DNA of 64,000 nt from positions 2,133,501-2,197,500 of the forward strand of contig NZ_CP130831.1 of assembly GCF_030549525.1 (NCBI RefSeq), given 5' to 3'. Positions 49,519 through 58,761 of the stretch are shown one piece after another. The notes beneath the pieces were generated by a model that worked only from the letters and a program-made list of their open reading frames with translations, was not told the DNA's origin and did not search any database. Each line of letters starts with the position of its first letter. Positions within the stretch are counted from its first letter, which is position 1. Origin of the DNA: Stenotrophomonas sp. 704A1. Lineage in GTDB: Bacteria > Pseudomonadota > Gammaproteobacteria > Xanthomonadales > Xanthomonadaceae. Position numbers and translations under genes: made by a program.

Positions 49519-51345
49519 ATGACGCCCGCGCTGAAAGCCGCCGGGCGTGGTCCGGCGCTGGCGAAGCGCGGGTGGTGGCTGGGCGCGCTGTTCGCACTGC
49601 CCACAGCCCACGCGGCCGAGCGCCTGCAGCTGGACCCGGCTGGACTGGACGCGGCCCAGCAGCAGCTGGCCCGGCAGACCCTGGCCGATGTGCAGGCGCT
49701 GCTGCCGGAAGGCCTGCTGCGCGCATTGCCGGCGCAGGTGCCGGTGGCCTGGCGCGATGACCTGCCCAGCGATGTGCATGGCCGCGCCGTCGCCGGCGGC
49801 ATTGTGCTGCGCCGCGACCTGCTTGATGATGGCCCGCCCGCCGCGCGTCGGGCCCGCCGCAGTGCATTGGTCCACGAACTGACCCACGTTGCGGACCGCA
49901 GCGGAGCGCACTGGTCGCGCAGCGCACGCTGGCGCGATCTTGCCGGCTGGCAGCGCAGGCCATGGCACCTGGGCCGCGGCGACAACGCCTTCCGCGATCG
50001 CAGCCCGGATCGCTACGAACTGGAGAGCCCGGCCGAGTATCTGGCGGTCAACGCCGAACATTTCGTGCTGGATGCCGAGTTCGCCTGCCGCCGGCCGGCG
50101 CTGGCACAGTGGTACCGGGCGCAGCTGGGCGCGCCGCCCTCGCTGCCGCAGCCGGACTGCGAAACCCGCGTGCCGCTGCTCCAGGCCGAGGCCGAGGAGG
50201 GCGCCGCATCGCTGCTGGCGCTGGACCCGGCGCAGGTCTACCAGGTGGACTACCTGTTCGCCGAAGGCAGCGCGCAGCCGATGAGCCGCTGGGGGCACAG
50301 CATGCTGCGCCTGGTGATCTGCCGCCCCGGCCGCGCGCCGGGGCCGGCATGCAGGCTGGACCTGGAACATCACCGGGTGCTGTCGTTCCGTGCGTTCGTC
50401 GGTGATGTGCAGATCTCCAGCTGGCGCGGCCTGACCGGTGGTTATCCCTCGCGCCTGTTCGTGCTGCCGCTGCAGCAGGTGATCGACGAGTACACCAAGG
50501 TGGAGCTGCGCGGGCTGGCATCGCTGCCGCTGCAGCTGGACCGCAGCGAGATCGCCAGCCTGCTCGAACGCACCGCACAGGTGCACTGGAGCTATGACGG
50601 CCGCTACTACTTCGTCAGCAACAACTGCGCGGTGGAGACGGCCAAGCTGCTGCAGGCCGGGGTGCCGCGCCTGGGGCTGGCGGGGCTGGCGCAGCTCAGC
50701 CCCCGTGGGCTGCGCCGCCGCCTGGCGCGGCTGCACGCCCTCGACGAGCAGGTGCTGGCCGACCGCGCCCGCGCGCAGGCGCAGGGCTACTACTTCGCTT
50801 CTGCACGTGACCACTACGCGCAGCTGTTCGCGGTGGCCGCGAGCCAGGCACCGCTGCCGGCAGGGGATGTCGCCGGCTGGCTGAAGCTGCGTGCAGGCCA
50901 GCGTGCAGCGTGGCTGCAGCAGGGCGACCTGCGCGCCAGCGCCGGCCTGCTGCTGCTGGAACAGGCCGCGCAACGGCGTGCCGAGCTGCGTGCCCGTGAT
51001 GCCTTGAAGCGGCGCCTGCTGGCGGAGGCGGACAGCAGCGCAACGCGCTCGCTGCGTGCGTTGCTGGAGCAGAGCGGCCAGTGGCTGCGGCCCGCACAGC
51101 AGCTGCCCGGTGCCGGCTATGGCCTGCCCTTGCCCGAAGAGCAGGCTGCGCTGGCCGATGCCGCCCGCGCCGCCAGCAGCCGCGCGGTCCCGGCGTGGCA
51201 AGCGCTGCGGCGCCAGCTGCGCGGGCAGCTGCCCGCCGCGCAGCAGCGTGAGCTGGAGGATATCGACCGCAACCTGGCCGTTTTGGGCGAGCGGGTGCGC
51301 CGGCAGGCAGCCGATGCAGCGGCTACTGGCGCGGCAGCTCGATGA
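49519..51345 (+). CDS. Secreted protein with zinc-protease-like motif and DUF4105 domain
   Basis: A 608-residue exported protein. An N-terminal segment (about 30-210) carries VHELTHVAD (HEXXH near 118-122) and a downstream Glu-rich ELESPAEYLAVNAEHF stretch, as in gluzincin-like enzymes. A DUF4105-type domain follows, with SRWGHSMLRL (about 252-261) and YYFVSNNCAVETAKLL (about 360-376), which supply the conserved His and Cys. The C-terminus (about 430-608) is helical, with coiled-coil character. The activity is not known. It is paired with the DUF2388-like gene. Its last 23 bases overlap the convergent histidine-kinase gene. Confidence 0.8.
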   Translation: MTPALKAAGRGPALAKRGWWLGALFALPTAHAAERLQLDPAGLDAAQQQLARQTLADVQALLPEGLLRALPAQVPVAWRDDLPSDVHGRAVAGGIVLRRDLLDDGPPAARRARRSALVHELTHVADRSGAHWSRSARWRDLAGWQRRPWHLGRGDNAFRDRSPDRYELESPAEYLAVNAEHFVLDAEFACRRPALAQWYRAQLGAPPSLPQPDCETRVPLLQAEAEEGAASLLALDPAQVYQVDYLFAEGSAQPMSRWGHSMLRLVICRPGRAPGPACRLDLEHHRVLSFRAFVGDVQISSWRGLTGGYPSRLFVLPLQQVIDEYTKVELRGLASLPLQLDRSEIASLLERTAQVHWSYDGRYYFVSNNCAVETAKLLQAGVPRLGLAGLAQLSPRGLRRRLARLHALDEQVLADRARAQAQGYYFASARDHYAQLFAVAASQAPLPAGDVAGWLKLRAGQRAAWLQQGDLRASAGLLLLEQAAQRRAELRARDALKRRLLAEADSSATRSLRALLEQSGQWLRPAQQLPGAGYGLPLPEEQAALADAARAASSRAVPAWQALRRQLRGQLPAAQQRELEDIDRNLAVLGERVRRQAADAAATGAAAR

Positions 51346-52390
51346 CGAAACGACTGCCGCCGGCACTGCCCGGCGTGCAGTAGACCTGTCCGCCGTGCGC
51401 ATCGGCAATGGCCTTGACCACGGCCAGGCCGAGCCCGCTGCCGCCACCCTGGCGCGAACGTGAGCCATCGCCGCGCATGAAGGGGTTGAAGATGTCCGCA
51501 TGCAGCGCCGGGTCGATGCCCGGGCCTTCGTCCTCGATCGATACCTGTACATGCGCCAGCGTGTCATGCACGGCAATGCGCACCCTGCCGGTGCTGGCGT
51601 AGCGGCGCGCGTTCTCCAGCAGCGCCAGCAGCGCCTGCCGCAGCCGCGTCGGGTCGCAGTGCGCCGGGTGCTCCTCGCGGCTGGTTTCCAGTTCCAGCAC
51701 GAACCCCGCCGCACGGAAGGCCGGATCCACCAGGGTCATCACCGAATGCACTTCGGTGACCACGTCGGTGCGGGCGCGCCGCACGTCGAGGCGCGCGTTG
51801 TCGGCCAGGCTGAGCACACGCAGATCCTCGATCAGGCGCGACAGGCCTTCGACCTGCGCCAGCAGGCTGCGGAACTGTGACTCATCGGGATGGAACACGC
51901 CCTCGGCCAGCCCCTGCAGGCGCCCGCGCAGGATCGTCACCGGCGTGCGCAGCTCATGGGCGATGGCGGCGTGCCACATCACCCGCTCGCTTTCCATCTG
52001 CTGCAGGCGGCGCGCCATGGCGTTGAAATCGTCGACCAGCGCGGCGACTTCGCCGGGTGAGTTCGCCTCGGCAGTGGCACGTGTGCCGAGGTCGCCGGCG
52101 GCGAGGGCGCGCACGCTGTCCACCAGCGAGTTGAGCGGCGACAGGATGCGATGGGCCAGGCGGAACGATGCCGCGATGGCCAACGCCAGGCCGGTGAGGA
52201 TCACGCCGACCATCCAGGCCAGCTCCGGCCCGGTCGGCAGCCAGCCTTCGGGCTCGCTGGCACTGGCCGGGAAGAACTCGATCAGCACCGCATACAGCAG
52301 CCACGACGAGAGGATCATCATCACGATGACGCCGATCACCATCAGCGACATCGAGACGATGATGTGCCGGCTGAGCCCGGACCGGCGCAT
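51323..52390 (-). CDS. smeSy: Sensor histidine kinase of the pump-associated two-component system
   Basis: A 355-residue membrane kinase with two membrane segments (about 10-38 and 57-76), a short periplasmic loop, a HAMP domain (about 78-132) and a dimerisation helix with the phosphorylated His in IAHELRTPVTILRGR (H145). The ATPase domain shows ENARRYAS, DEGPGID and GSGLGLAVVKAIADAHGG. The ATG overlaps the regulator stop (ATGA). The name is inferred from Stenotrophomonas gene order (SmeSyRy beside SmeYZ); the function as a sensor is secure. Confidence 0.88.
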   Translation of the reverse strand: MRRSGLSRHIIVSMSLMVIGVIVMMILSSWLLYAVLIEFFPASASEPEGWLPTGPELAWMVGVILTGLALAIAASFRLAHRILSPLNSLVDSVRALAAGDLGTRATAEANSPGEVAALVDDFNAMARRLQQMESERVMWHAAIAHELRTPVTILRGRLQGLAEGVFHPDESQFRSLLAQVEGLSRLIEDLRVLSLADNARLDVRRARTDVVTEVHSVMTLVDPAFRAAGFVLELETSREEHPAHCDPTRLRQALLALLENARRYASTGRVRIAVHDTLAHVQVSIEDEGPGIDPALHADIFNPFMRGDGSRSRQGGGSGLGLAVVKAIADAHGGQVYCTPGSAGGSRFVIELPRQ

Positions 52391-53106
52391 CAGCGGTCCG
52401 CCATCAACCGGTAACCGACGCCGCGCACGCTGGCCGGGATGTTGGTCACGCCGACCTCGTCCAGCTTGCGGCGCAGCTTGCTGACATGGCTGTCGACGGT
52501 GCGTTCCAGCGCCTCGCTTTCGGGCAGGCACTCGTGCATCAGCTCGCTGCGGCTGAAGATCCGCGAGGGCGCCAGGGCCATGCAGTGCAGCAGCTTGAAC
52601 TCGGTCAGGGTCAGCAGCAGCTCATGGCTGTAGCCGTCGCCTTCCACGTGCACGGCATGGGTGGCGGTGTCCACCAGCAGCGGTCCGACGCGCAGGGCGG
52701 TGGGTGCGTCCACCCGGGTGCCACGCAGCGTGCGCCGCAGCACCGCGCGCACGCGCGCGGCCACTTCGGCGGGGTTGAACGGCTTGACCACGTAATCGTC
52801 GGCGCCCATCCGCAACGCGGTCAGCTTGTCCAGGTCCTGGTCCAGCGCGGTCAGCATGATCACCGGCGTTCCGCCGCGCTGGCGCAGCTGCGAGAGCACG
52901 CTCCAGCCATCCAGGCGGGGCAGCTGCACATCCAGCAGCACCAGGTCCGGGCGCATGCTGCGGTGCAGGTCCAGTGCGGCCTGGCCGTCGGCCGCGCGCA
53001 GCGTGCGCAGGCCCTCGCGTTCGAGGTAGGCGGTGAGGATGTCGGCGATCTCGGCTTCGTCCTCGACGATCAGGACCAGGGCCGCGAGGGCGGGAGAGGC
53101 GTGCAT
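52390..53106 (-). CDS. smeRy: OmpR-family response regulator of the pump-associated two-component system
   Basis: A 238-residue regulator. The receiver domain has VEDEAE, the phosphorylated D59 in VLLLDVQLPRLDGWS-like sequence, the switch Thr in MLTALD, and the Lys in VVKPFNP. The C-terminal winged helix ends SKLRRKLDEVG...RGVGYRLMA. The ATG at 53106 was chosen over upstream in-frame codons that would consume the divergent promoter. It probably controls the RND pump genes that diverge from it, 129 bp away. Confidence 0.88.
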   Translation of the reverse strand: MHASPALAALVLIVEDEAEIADILTAYLEREGLRTLRAADGQAALDLHRSMRPDLVLLDVQLPRLDGWSVLSQLRQRGGTPVIMLTALDQDLDKLTALRMGADDYVVKPFNPAEVAARVRAVLRRTLRGTRVDAPTALRVGPLLVDTATHAVHVEGDGYSHELLLTLTEFKLLHCMALAPSRIFSRSELMHECLPESEALERTVDSHVSKLRRKLDEVGVTNIPASVRGVGYRLMADR

Positions 53107-53235
53107 GGCGGGGCGATGCCGGAAGGTGCTTGCCTCCATCGTATCTCCACACTTCCTCCATCGAAACCCCATCATCGCCACGCACACTGCGCGCTTCATG
53201 ATTTGTCAGCCGCGCCAGCGGCATTGTGCACAGCA

Positions 53236-54384
53236 ATGAGAACCTTCAGGACTCCGGTCGCGCTGGTCGCGTCCCTCGCCCTGGCCATGACGGCCTGTTC
53301 CCGCCCCGAACCCAGTGTGGATCCCGCGCCGCGCGTGAGCGTGGTGACCGTCGGCCCGCAGGTGGTGCAGCGCGATGACGAACTGCCCGGCCGCGTGGCG
53401 GCGGTGCGCACCGCGCAGATCCGCGCACAGGTGGGCGGCATCGTGCAGCGCCGGATGTTCGAGCAGGGCGCGGAAGTGCAGGCCGGCCAGCCGCTGTTCC
53501 AGATCGACCCGGCGGCGTTCCGTGCCGATGTCGATTCGGCACTGGCGGCCCTGCAGCGCAGCGAAGCCGCGCTCGGCCGCAGCCGCGTGCAGTCGCAGCG
53601 GCTGCAGGCACTGGCCGCCGCGCAGGCGGTCAGCCAGCAGCACCGCGACGATGCGAGCGCGGAGTACGAGCAGGCGCGGGCGGCGGTCAACGAGGCACGC
53701 GCCATCCTGGCGCGCCGCCAGCTGGACCTGCGCTATGCCACGGTCAGTGCGCCGATCGATGGCCGCATCGACCAGGCGCTGGTGACCGAGGGGGCGCTGG
53801 TCGGTGTCGCCGACGCCGAGCCGATGGCCGTGGTGCAGCAGATCGACCAGGTCTACGTGGACGTGCGCCAGCCGGCTTCGCAACTGCAGTGGCTGCAGCG
53901 CAGCGCGGTCGATGGCGAACTGCCGGTGACCATCATCGGCTCGGCTGGCGCAGCGCTGCCCGAGCGCGGTCGGCTGCTGTTCTCCGGGGTCAACGTCGAC
54001 GCACGTACGGGCGACGTGATCCTCCGCATCCTGGTCGACAATCACGCGCGGCAGCTGCTGCCAGGCATGTATGTGCGGGCGCGGGTTCCGCGTGGCGCGC
54101 CGCACAGTGCGCTGCTGCTGCCGCAGCAGGCGGTGCTGCGCAGCGCGGGCGGGCAGGCCTACGCCTGGGTGATCGGCGGCGACGGCAGGGCGGTGATCCG
54201 TACCCTGGAGGTGGAGGGCGGCGTCAACCGGCAATGGCTGGTGCGGCACGGCCTGAAGGCCGGCGAGAAGGTGGTGGTGGAAGGCCAGGAACGCCTGCAG
54301 GAAGGTGTCCAGGTCGATCCGCGCGCGTGGCAGGTGCCGGTCGCGGGTGCCGCCGTTGCGGCGCCCTCCGGCGATCAGGGCTGA
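53236..54384 (+). CDS. smeY: RND efflux pump periplasmic adaptor (SmeY-like)
   Basis: A 382-residue membrane-fusion lipoprotein; the lipobox is LAMTAC (Cys about 20). The barrel-sandwich and hairpin regions show LPGRVAAVRTAQIRAQVGGIVQRRMFEQGAEVQAGQPLFQIDPAAFRADV and an alpha-helical hairpin (about 95-160). It bridges the inner-membrane pump to an outer-membrane channel. The name rests on the layout: divergent two-component system and no channel gene after the pump, as in SmeYZ; SmeABC carries its own channel gene. Confidence 0.85.
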   Translation: MRTFRTPVALVASLALAMTACSRPEPSVDPAPRVSVVTVGPQVVQRDDELPGRVAAVRTAQIRAQVGGIVQRRMFEQGAEVQAGQPLFQIDPAAFRADVDSALAALQRSEAALGRSRVQSQRLQALAAAQAVSQQHRDDASAEYEQARAAVNEARAILARRQLDLRYATVSAPIDGRIDQALVTEGALVGVADAEPMAVVQQIDQVYVDVRQPASQLQWLQRSAVDGELPVTIIGSAGAALPERGRLLFSGVNVDARTGDVILRILVDNHARQLLPGMYVRARVPRGAPHSALLLPQQAVLRSAGGQAYAWVIGGDGRAVIRTLEVEGGVNRQWLVRHGLKAGEKVVVEGQERLQEGVQVDPRAWQVPVAGAAVAAPSGDQG

Positions 54385-54405
54385 GCCCTCCCAGGACGAT
54401 CCGAC

Positions 54406-57400
54406 ATGGCCCGTTTCTTCATCGATCGCCCGGTATTCGCCTGGGTGCTGGCGATCTTCATCATCCTGGCCGGCGTGCTGGCCATTCCGCGGCTCGCCGT
54501 CGAACGCTATCCGGCCGTTGCGCCGCCCAGCGTCAGCATCTATGCGAGCTATCCCGGCGCCAGCCCGCAGACCCTCAACGATGCCGTGGTCGGTCTGATC
54601 GAGCGCGAGCTGTCCAGCGTCAAGCACCTGCTGTACTTCGAATCGTCGGTCGATACCTCGGGCGAAGCCTCGATCACCGCCACGTTCAAGCCGGGTACCG
54701 ATCCGGAACTGGCGCAGGTGGACGTGCAGAACCGGATCAAGGCGATCGAGCCGCGCTTGCCGCGTGCCGTGCGCCAGAACGGGCTGTTCGTGGAAGCGGC
54801 CGACTCGGGCTTCCTGATGCTGGTCGGCCTGCGTTCGCCTGACGGAAGCGTTGGCGAGGCGGCACTGGGCGACTTCATGGCGCGCAACATCATCGAGGAA
54901 TTGCGCCGGGTGGACGGGGTCGGCCGCGTGCAGCTGTTCGGCGCCGAACAGGCGATGCGGATCTGGCTGGACCCGACCCGCCTGACCGGTTACGGGCTGA
55001 CCATGGGCGACGTGGCCACGGCCATCGAACAGCAGAACCTGGAGATCTCGCCGGGCCGCATCGGCGATTCGCCGGGAATCCCGGGGCAGCGCATCACGGT
55101 GCCGCTCACCGCGGACGGCCAGCTGTCCACGCCGGCGCAGTTCGCGGCCATCGTGCTGCGGGCCGGTGCGGACGGGTCGCGGGTACTGCTGGGCGACGTG
55201 GCGCGGGTGGAACTGGGCGCGCAGAGCTATGCCTGGGGCACCCGCGAGGATGGCTACCCGGCCACCGCCGCAGGCGTGCAGCTGCGCCCCGGCGCCAACG
55301 CGGTACGCACCGCCGGCGCCGTGCGCGAACGCATGGCCGAGCTGCAGCCGCTGCTGCCCCCCGGCGTGGCATCGAGCATCCCGTTCGATACCGCGCCGTT
55401 CGTGCGGATCTCGATCCAGAAGGTGCTGCAGACCCTGGTCGAGGCGATGCTGCTGGTGTTCGCGGTGATGTACCTGTTCCTGCAGAACTGGCGCTACACG
55501 CTGATCCCCGCGCTGGTGGCGCCGATCGCGCTGCTGGGCACGTTTGCGGTGATGCTGGCGCTGGGCTTCTCGATCAACGTGCTGACCATGTTCGGCATGG
55601 TGCTGGCGATCGGCATCATCGTCGACGATGCCATCGTGGTGGTGGAGGGCGTGGAGCGGATCATGGCCGAAGAGGGGCTGCCGCCCCGCGAAGCCACGGT
55701 CAAGGCGATGCGCGAGCTCACCGGTGCGGTGATCGGCATCACCCTGGTGCTGACCGCAGTGTTCATTCCGATGGCCCTGGCCAGTGGTTCGGTGGGTGCG
55801 ATCTATCGCCAGTTCACCGTGGCGATGGCGGTGTCGATCCTGTTCTCCGCACTGCTGGCATTGAGCCTGACCCCGGCCCTGTGCGCGACGCTGCTGCGCC
55901 AGGGCACGCGCGGCCATCATGGCCGCGGCGGCCTGTTCGGTGCATTCAACCGCGGCTTCGAGCGGATGACATCGCGCTACCAGCATGGCGTCGCCGCGGT
56001 ACTGCGGCGCAGCGGCCGGGTCATGGGCCTGTTCGCGGCCTTGGTGGTAGCGCTGCTGGTCGGGCTGCACTGGTTGCCCGGCGCGTTCCTGCCGGAAGAG
56101 GACCAGGGCTACTTCATGACCTCGATCCAGCTGCCGGCCGAAGCAACGGCCGAGCGGACGCTGGCCGTGGTCGAAGCCTATGAGCGGCACGTGGCGGCGC
56201 GGCCGGCGATCGCCTCCAACCAGGCCATCCTCGGCTACAGCTTCTCCGGGTCCGGTCCCAGCGCAGCAATGAACTACACCATGCTGAAGGATTGGGATGC
56301 GCGGGGCGGCAGCAGCGCAGCAGCGGAAGTGGCGGCGGTGCAGCAGGCGATGGCGGCGCTGCCCGAAGGCGAGGTGATGAGCGTGATGCCGCCCGCCATC
56401 GACAGCCTGGGCCGTTCGTCGGGCTTCTCGCTGGCGCTGCAGGCGCGCGCCGGCCAGGACCCGGCCGAACTGCGCGCCGCCCTGCAGCAGCTGTTGGCGC
56501 TGGCACAGGCCAGTCCGCTGCTGGCCGAGGTGCATGCCGATGGCCTGCCGGCCGGCAGTACGGTGCGGCTGGACATCGATCGCGCCAAGGCGGAGGCCAT
56601 GGGCGTGTCCTTCACCGACATCAGCGGCACGCTGTCCACGGCCATGGGGTCACAGTACGTCAATGATTTCCCCAACCGCGGACGCATGCAGCAGGTGATC
56701 CTGCAGGCCGAGGCCGCGCACCGCATGGCGCTGGAGGATGTGCTGAAGCTGTACGTGCGCAACAGTGAGGGCGGCATGGTCGCGCTGTCCGAACTGGTGA
56801 ACGCGCAGTGGACCGAGGCCCCGCTGCAGCTGCAGCGCTATCTCGGCTTCCCGGCGTTGAACGTGTCCGGTGCGCCGGCCGCTGGCGTGTCCACCGGCCA
56901 GGCCATGGATGAGATGGAGCGCCTGGCGCGGCAGTTGCCGGCCGGGTTCGCACTGCAGTGGACCAGCCAGTCGCTGCAGGAGCGCGAATCCGGGGCCCAG
57001 GCGCCGTGGCTGCTGTTGCTGTCGATGCTGGTGGTGTTCCTGGTGCTCGCCGCGCTGTACGAGAGCTGGTCGATCCCGCTGGCGGTGATGCTGGTGGTGC
57101 CGCTGGGGCTGCTGGGTGCGGTTGCCGCGGTGCTGCTGCGTGGCATGCCCAACGATGTGTTCTTCAAGGTCGGCATGATCACGGTGATCGGGCTGTCGGC
57201 GAAGAACGCGATCCTGATCGTCGAGTTCGCACGTCAGCTGCAGCGGCAGGGGCGCGGACTGGTGGACGCGGCCGTGGAGGCGGCACGCCTGCGCCTGCGC
57301 CCGATCGTGATGACCTCGTTGGCCTTCGCACTGGGCGTGGTGCCGTTGATGCTGGCGCAGGGCGCCTCCCGGGAGACCCAGCAGGCGATCGGTACCGGTG

Positions 57401-57570
57401 TGTTCGGTGGCATGGTCAGCGCAACGGTGCTGGCGGTGTTCTTCGTGCCGGTGTTCTACGTGGTGGTGCAGGGCGCGCAGCGCTGGCTGGCACAGCGTCT
57501 GCGCCGCCGCCGGCCGCCCCCGGCCGGCATTGCAGAGGGAGGCGTTGCACGTCGTGAACGGGAGCATTGA
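54406..57570 (+). CDS. smeZ: RND efflux pump inner-membrane transporter (SmeZ-like)
   Basis: A 1054-residue proton-driven multidrug exporter of the AcrB/HAE1 type with 12 membrane helices. It opens MARFFIDRPVFAWVLAIFI. Proton-relay aspartates are in GIIVDDAIVVVEGVERIMAEEGL. The second half shows FFKVGMITVIGLSAKNAILIVEF and RLRPIVMTSLAFALGVVPL. SmeYZ-type pumps export aminoglycosides and other drugs; this is inferred, not read from the sequence. The gene lies 21 bp after the adaptor gene and its end overlaps a small gene. No outer-membrane factor gene follows, so the channel must be encoded elsewhere. Confidence 0.9.
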   Translation: MARFFIDRPVFAWVLAIFIILAGVLAIPRLAVERYPAVAPPSVSIYASYPGASPQTLNDAVVGLIERELSSVKHLLYFESSVDTSGEASITATFKPGTDPELAQVDVQNRIKAIEPRLPRAVRQNGLFVEAADSGFLMLVGLRSPDGSVGEAALGDFMARNIIEELRRVDGVGRVQLFGAEQAMRIWLDPTRLTGYGLTMGDVATAIEQQNLEISPGRIGDSPGIPGQRITVPLTADGQLSTPAQFAAIVLRAGADGSRVLLGDVARVELGAQSYAWGTREDGYPATAAGVQLRPGANAVRTAGAVRERMAELQPLLPPGVASSIPFDTAPFVRISIQKVLQTLVEAMLLVFAVMYLFLQNWRYTLIPALVAPIALLGTFAVMLALGFSINVLTMFGMVLAIGIIVDDAIVVVEGVERIMAEEGLPPREATVKAMRELTGAVIGITLVLTAVFIPMALASGSVGAIYRQFTVAMAVSILFSALLALSLTPALCATLLRQGTRGHHGRGGLFGAFNRGFERMTSRYQHGVAAVLRRSGRVMGLFAALVVALLVGLHWLPGAFLPEEDQGYFMTSIQLPAEATAERTLAVVEAYERHVAARPAIASNQAILGYSFSGSGPSAAMNYTMLKDWDARGGSSAAAEVAAVQQAMAALPEGEVMSVMPPAIDSLGRSSGFSLALQARAGQDPAELRAALQQLLALAQASPLLAEVHADGLPAGSTVRLDIDRAKAEAMGVSFTDISGTLSTAMGSQYVNDFPNRGRMQQVILQAEAAHRMALEDVLKLYVRNSEGGMVALSELVNAQWTEAPLQLQRYLGFPALNVSGAPAAGVSTGQAMDEMERLARQLPAGFALQWTSQSLQERESGAQAPWLLLLSMLVVFLVLAALYESWSIPLAVMLVVPLGLLGAVAAVLLRGMPNDVFFKVGMITVIGLSAKNAILIVEFARQLQRQGRGLVDAAVEAARLRLRPIVMTSLAFALGVVPLMLAQGASRETQQAIGTGVFGGMVSATVLAVFFVPVFYVVVQGAQRWLAQRLRRRRPPPAGIAEGGVARREREH

Positions 57571-57943
57571 CGACCTGTACGAGGCACAGCTCCGGCTGCT
57601 GGAACAGCAGCTGCGGCAGGCATTGCTGGACGGTGACCGCGAAAGCGTGGCGGCGCTGCTGTCGCCGGTACTGTTCATGATGGACGGGCAGGGCGGGCGC
57701 ATGCTCGACCTGCCGTGGCTGGGCGACTGGCTGGCCGGGCACCTGCAGGTCGAAGCCCTGCAGCTGCAGGCGGTGGAAACCCTGCTGTGCGGCCGCCTGG
57801 CCCTGCTGTCCAGCGACGTGCAGCTGCAGGTGCGGTGGCAGGGGCGCAGGCACGTTCAACGGCTGCGGCTGCTGCGGGTCTGGACCCGCTGCTCCACCGC
57901 CAGCGGCGCACAGTTGCTGTCGATGGCGGTGCTGGCCGGCTGA
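57554..57943 (+). CDS. Small protein overlapping the pump gene, unknown function
   Basis: A 129-residue protein beginning at GTG within the last 17 bases of the pump gene; a TTG nine bases upstream is another possible start. It is acidic and helical at first (SIDDLYEAQLRLLEQQLRQALLDGDRESVAALLSPVLFMMDGQGG). A beta-rich part follows (VETLLCGRLALLSSDVQLQVRWQGRRHVQRLRLLRVW), a pattern reminiscent of NTF2-like or DUF4440 proteins. I do not assign a function. The overlap implies cotranslation with the pump. Confidence 0.65.
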   Translation: MNGSIDDLYEAQLRLLEQQLRQALLDGDRESVAALLSPVLFMMDGQGGRMLDLPWLGDWLAGHLQVEALQLQAVETLLCGRLALLSSDVQLQVRWQGRRHVQRLRLLRVWTRCSTASGAQLLSMAVLAG

Positions 57944-58026
57944 ACGCGGTCAGGTGCCTTTCAGGCCCCGGTTGCGCACAGGTGGTACGTTCCAAGACCT
58001 CTGTAGTGTCGACAAGGAGTCGAGCC

Positions 58027-58713
58027 ATGCGTGTAGTTCCCAGTCTGTTGGCTGCCTCCCTCGGGCTCGTGCTGGCCGCCTGCCAGCCGGCGCCGCCGCC
58101 CGCACCTGCGGCCGCGGCCGGCGAAGCCGCCGCACCGCCGCCGACGGCCGATGCCGCAGCGGCCAGCACGACCGCGTATCGCTGTGGTGACCTGCAGGTG
58201 CGGGCCACCTTCAGCGGCGAGGATGCCGCGACCGTGGTGATCGGCGACCGTACGCTGGTGATGACCGCCGAGCGCGCCGCATCGGGTGCGAAATATGCCG
58301 ACGCCCAGGGCAACAGCTTCTGGAGCCATGGCAGCGAGGAGGCATTGCTGGGGCTGAAGGGCGAGGCCGACCGTGAGTGCCGGGCGCTGGAGGCGACCGA
58401 AGGCGATGCCAGCGCCGGCAATGCCGCATTCCGTGCCACCGGCAATGAACCGGGCTGGCTGGCCATCGTGGACGGTGATGCGCCGGGCCTGCAGGTGGAG
58501 GTGGATTATGGCGAGCGCCGCTTCGCGGTCGCCGCGCCCACTGCGGGGGCCGATGGCTGGGTCGGCAAGGCCGCCGACGGGACCGACATCAAGCTGAGTT
58601 TCCAGCGCACGACCTGCCAGGACGACATGAGTGGGCAGTCATTCGAGGCCAAGGCGATGCTGACCGTGGGCACCCGCCAGTACCACGGCTGCGGCAGTTT
58701 CGGCACCAAGTAA
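58027..58713 (+). CDS. Lipoprotein with MliC-like and COG3650-like domains
   Basis: A 228-residue envelope lipoprotein (lipobox VLAAC, Cys about 19) with a proline/alanine linker. The N-terminal domain (about 55-110; YRCGDLQVRATFSGEDAATVVIGDRTLVM) resembles MliC, the membrane-bound inhibitor of C-type lysozyme. The C-terminal domain (about 135-228) has FRATGNEPGWLAIVDG and CQDDMSGQSFEAKAMLTVGTRQYHGCG, as in the COG3650 family. It may protect peptidoglycan from host or rival lysozyme. The ATG at 58027 gives the proper lipoprotein signal. Confidence 0.82.
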   Translation: MRVVPSLLAASLGLVLAACQPAPPPAPAAAAGEAAAPPPTADAAAASTTAYRCGDLQVRATFSGEDAATVVIGDRTLVMTAERAASGAKYADAQGNSFWSHGSEEALLGLKGEADRECRALEATEGDASAGNAAFRATGNEPGWLAIVDGDAPGLQVEVDYGERRFAVAAPTAGADGWVGKAADGTDIKLSFQRTTCQDDMSGQSFEAKAMLTVGTRQYHGCGSFGTK

Positions 58714-58730
58714 GCGGCCTGCGCGGATCG

Positions 58731-58754
58731 GTGGTGCCGGGCCATGCCCGGCGC
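58731..58754 (+). repeat. SMAG-like palindrome
   Basis: GTGG TGCCGGGC, CAT, GCCCGGCGCGC: the usual arms with a GTGG rather than GTAG head. It lies between two convergent lipoprotein genes. Confidence 0.65.
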
Positions 58755-58761
58755 GCATCGA

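Noticed and set aside
49533..49560. GCCGCCGGGC...GGTCCGGCGCTGGCG as another SMAG repeat
   Set aside because: The arms are imperfect, the GTAG head is absent, and it lies within the signal-peptide codons of the 49519-51345 gene.
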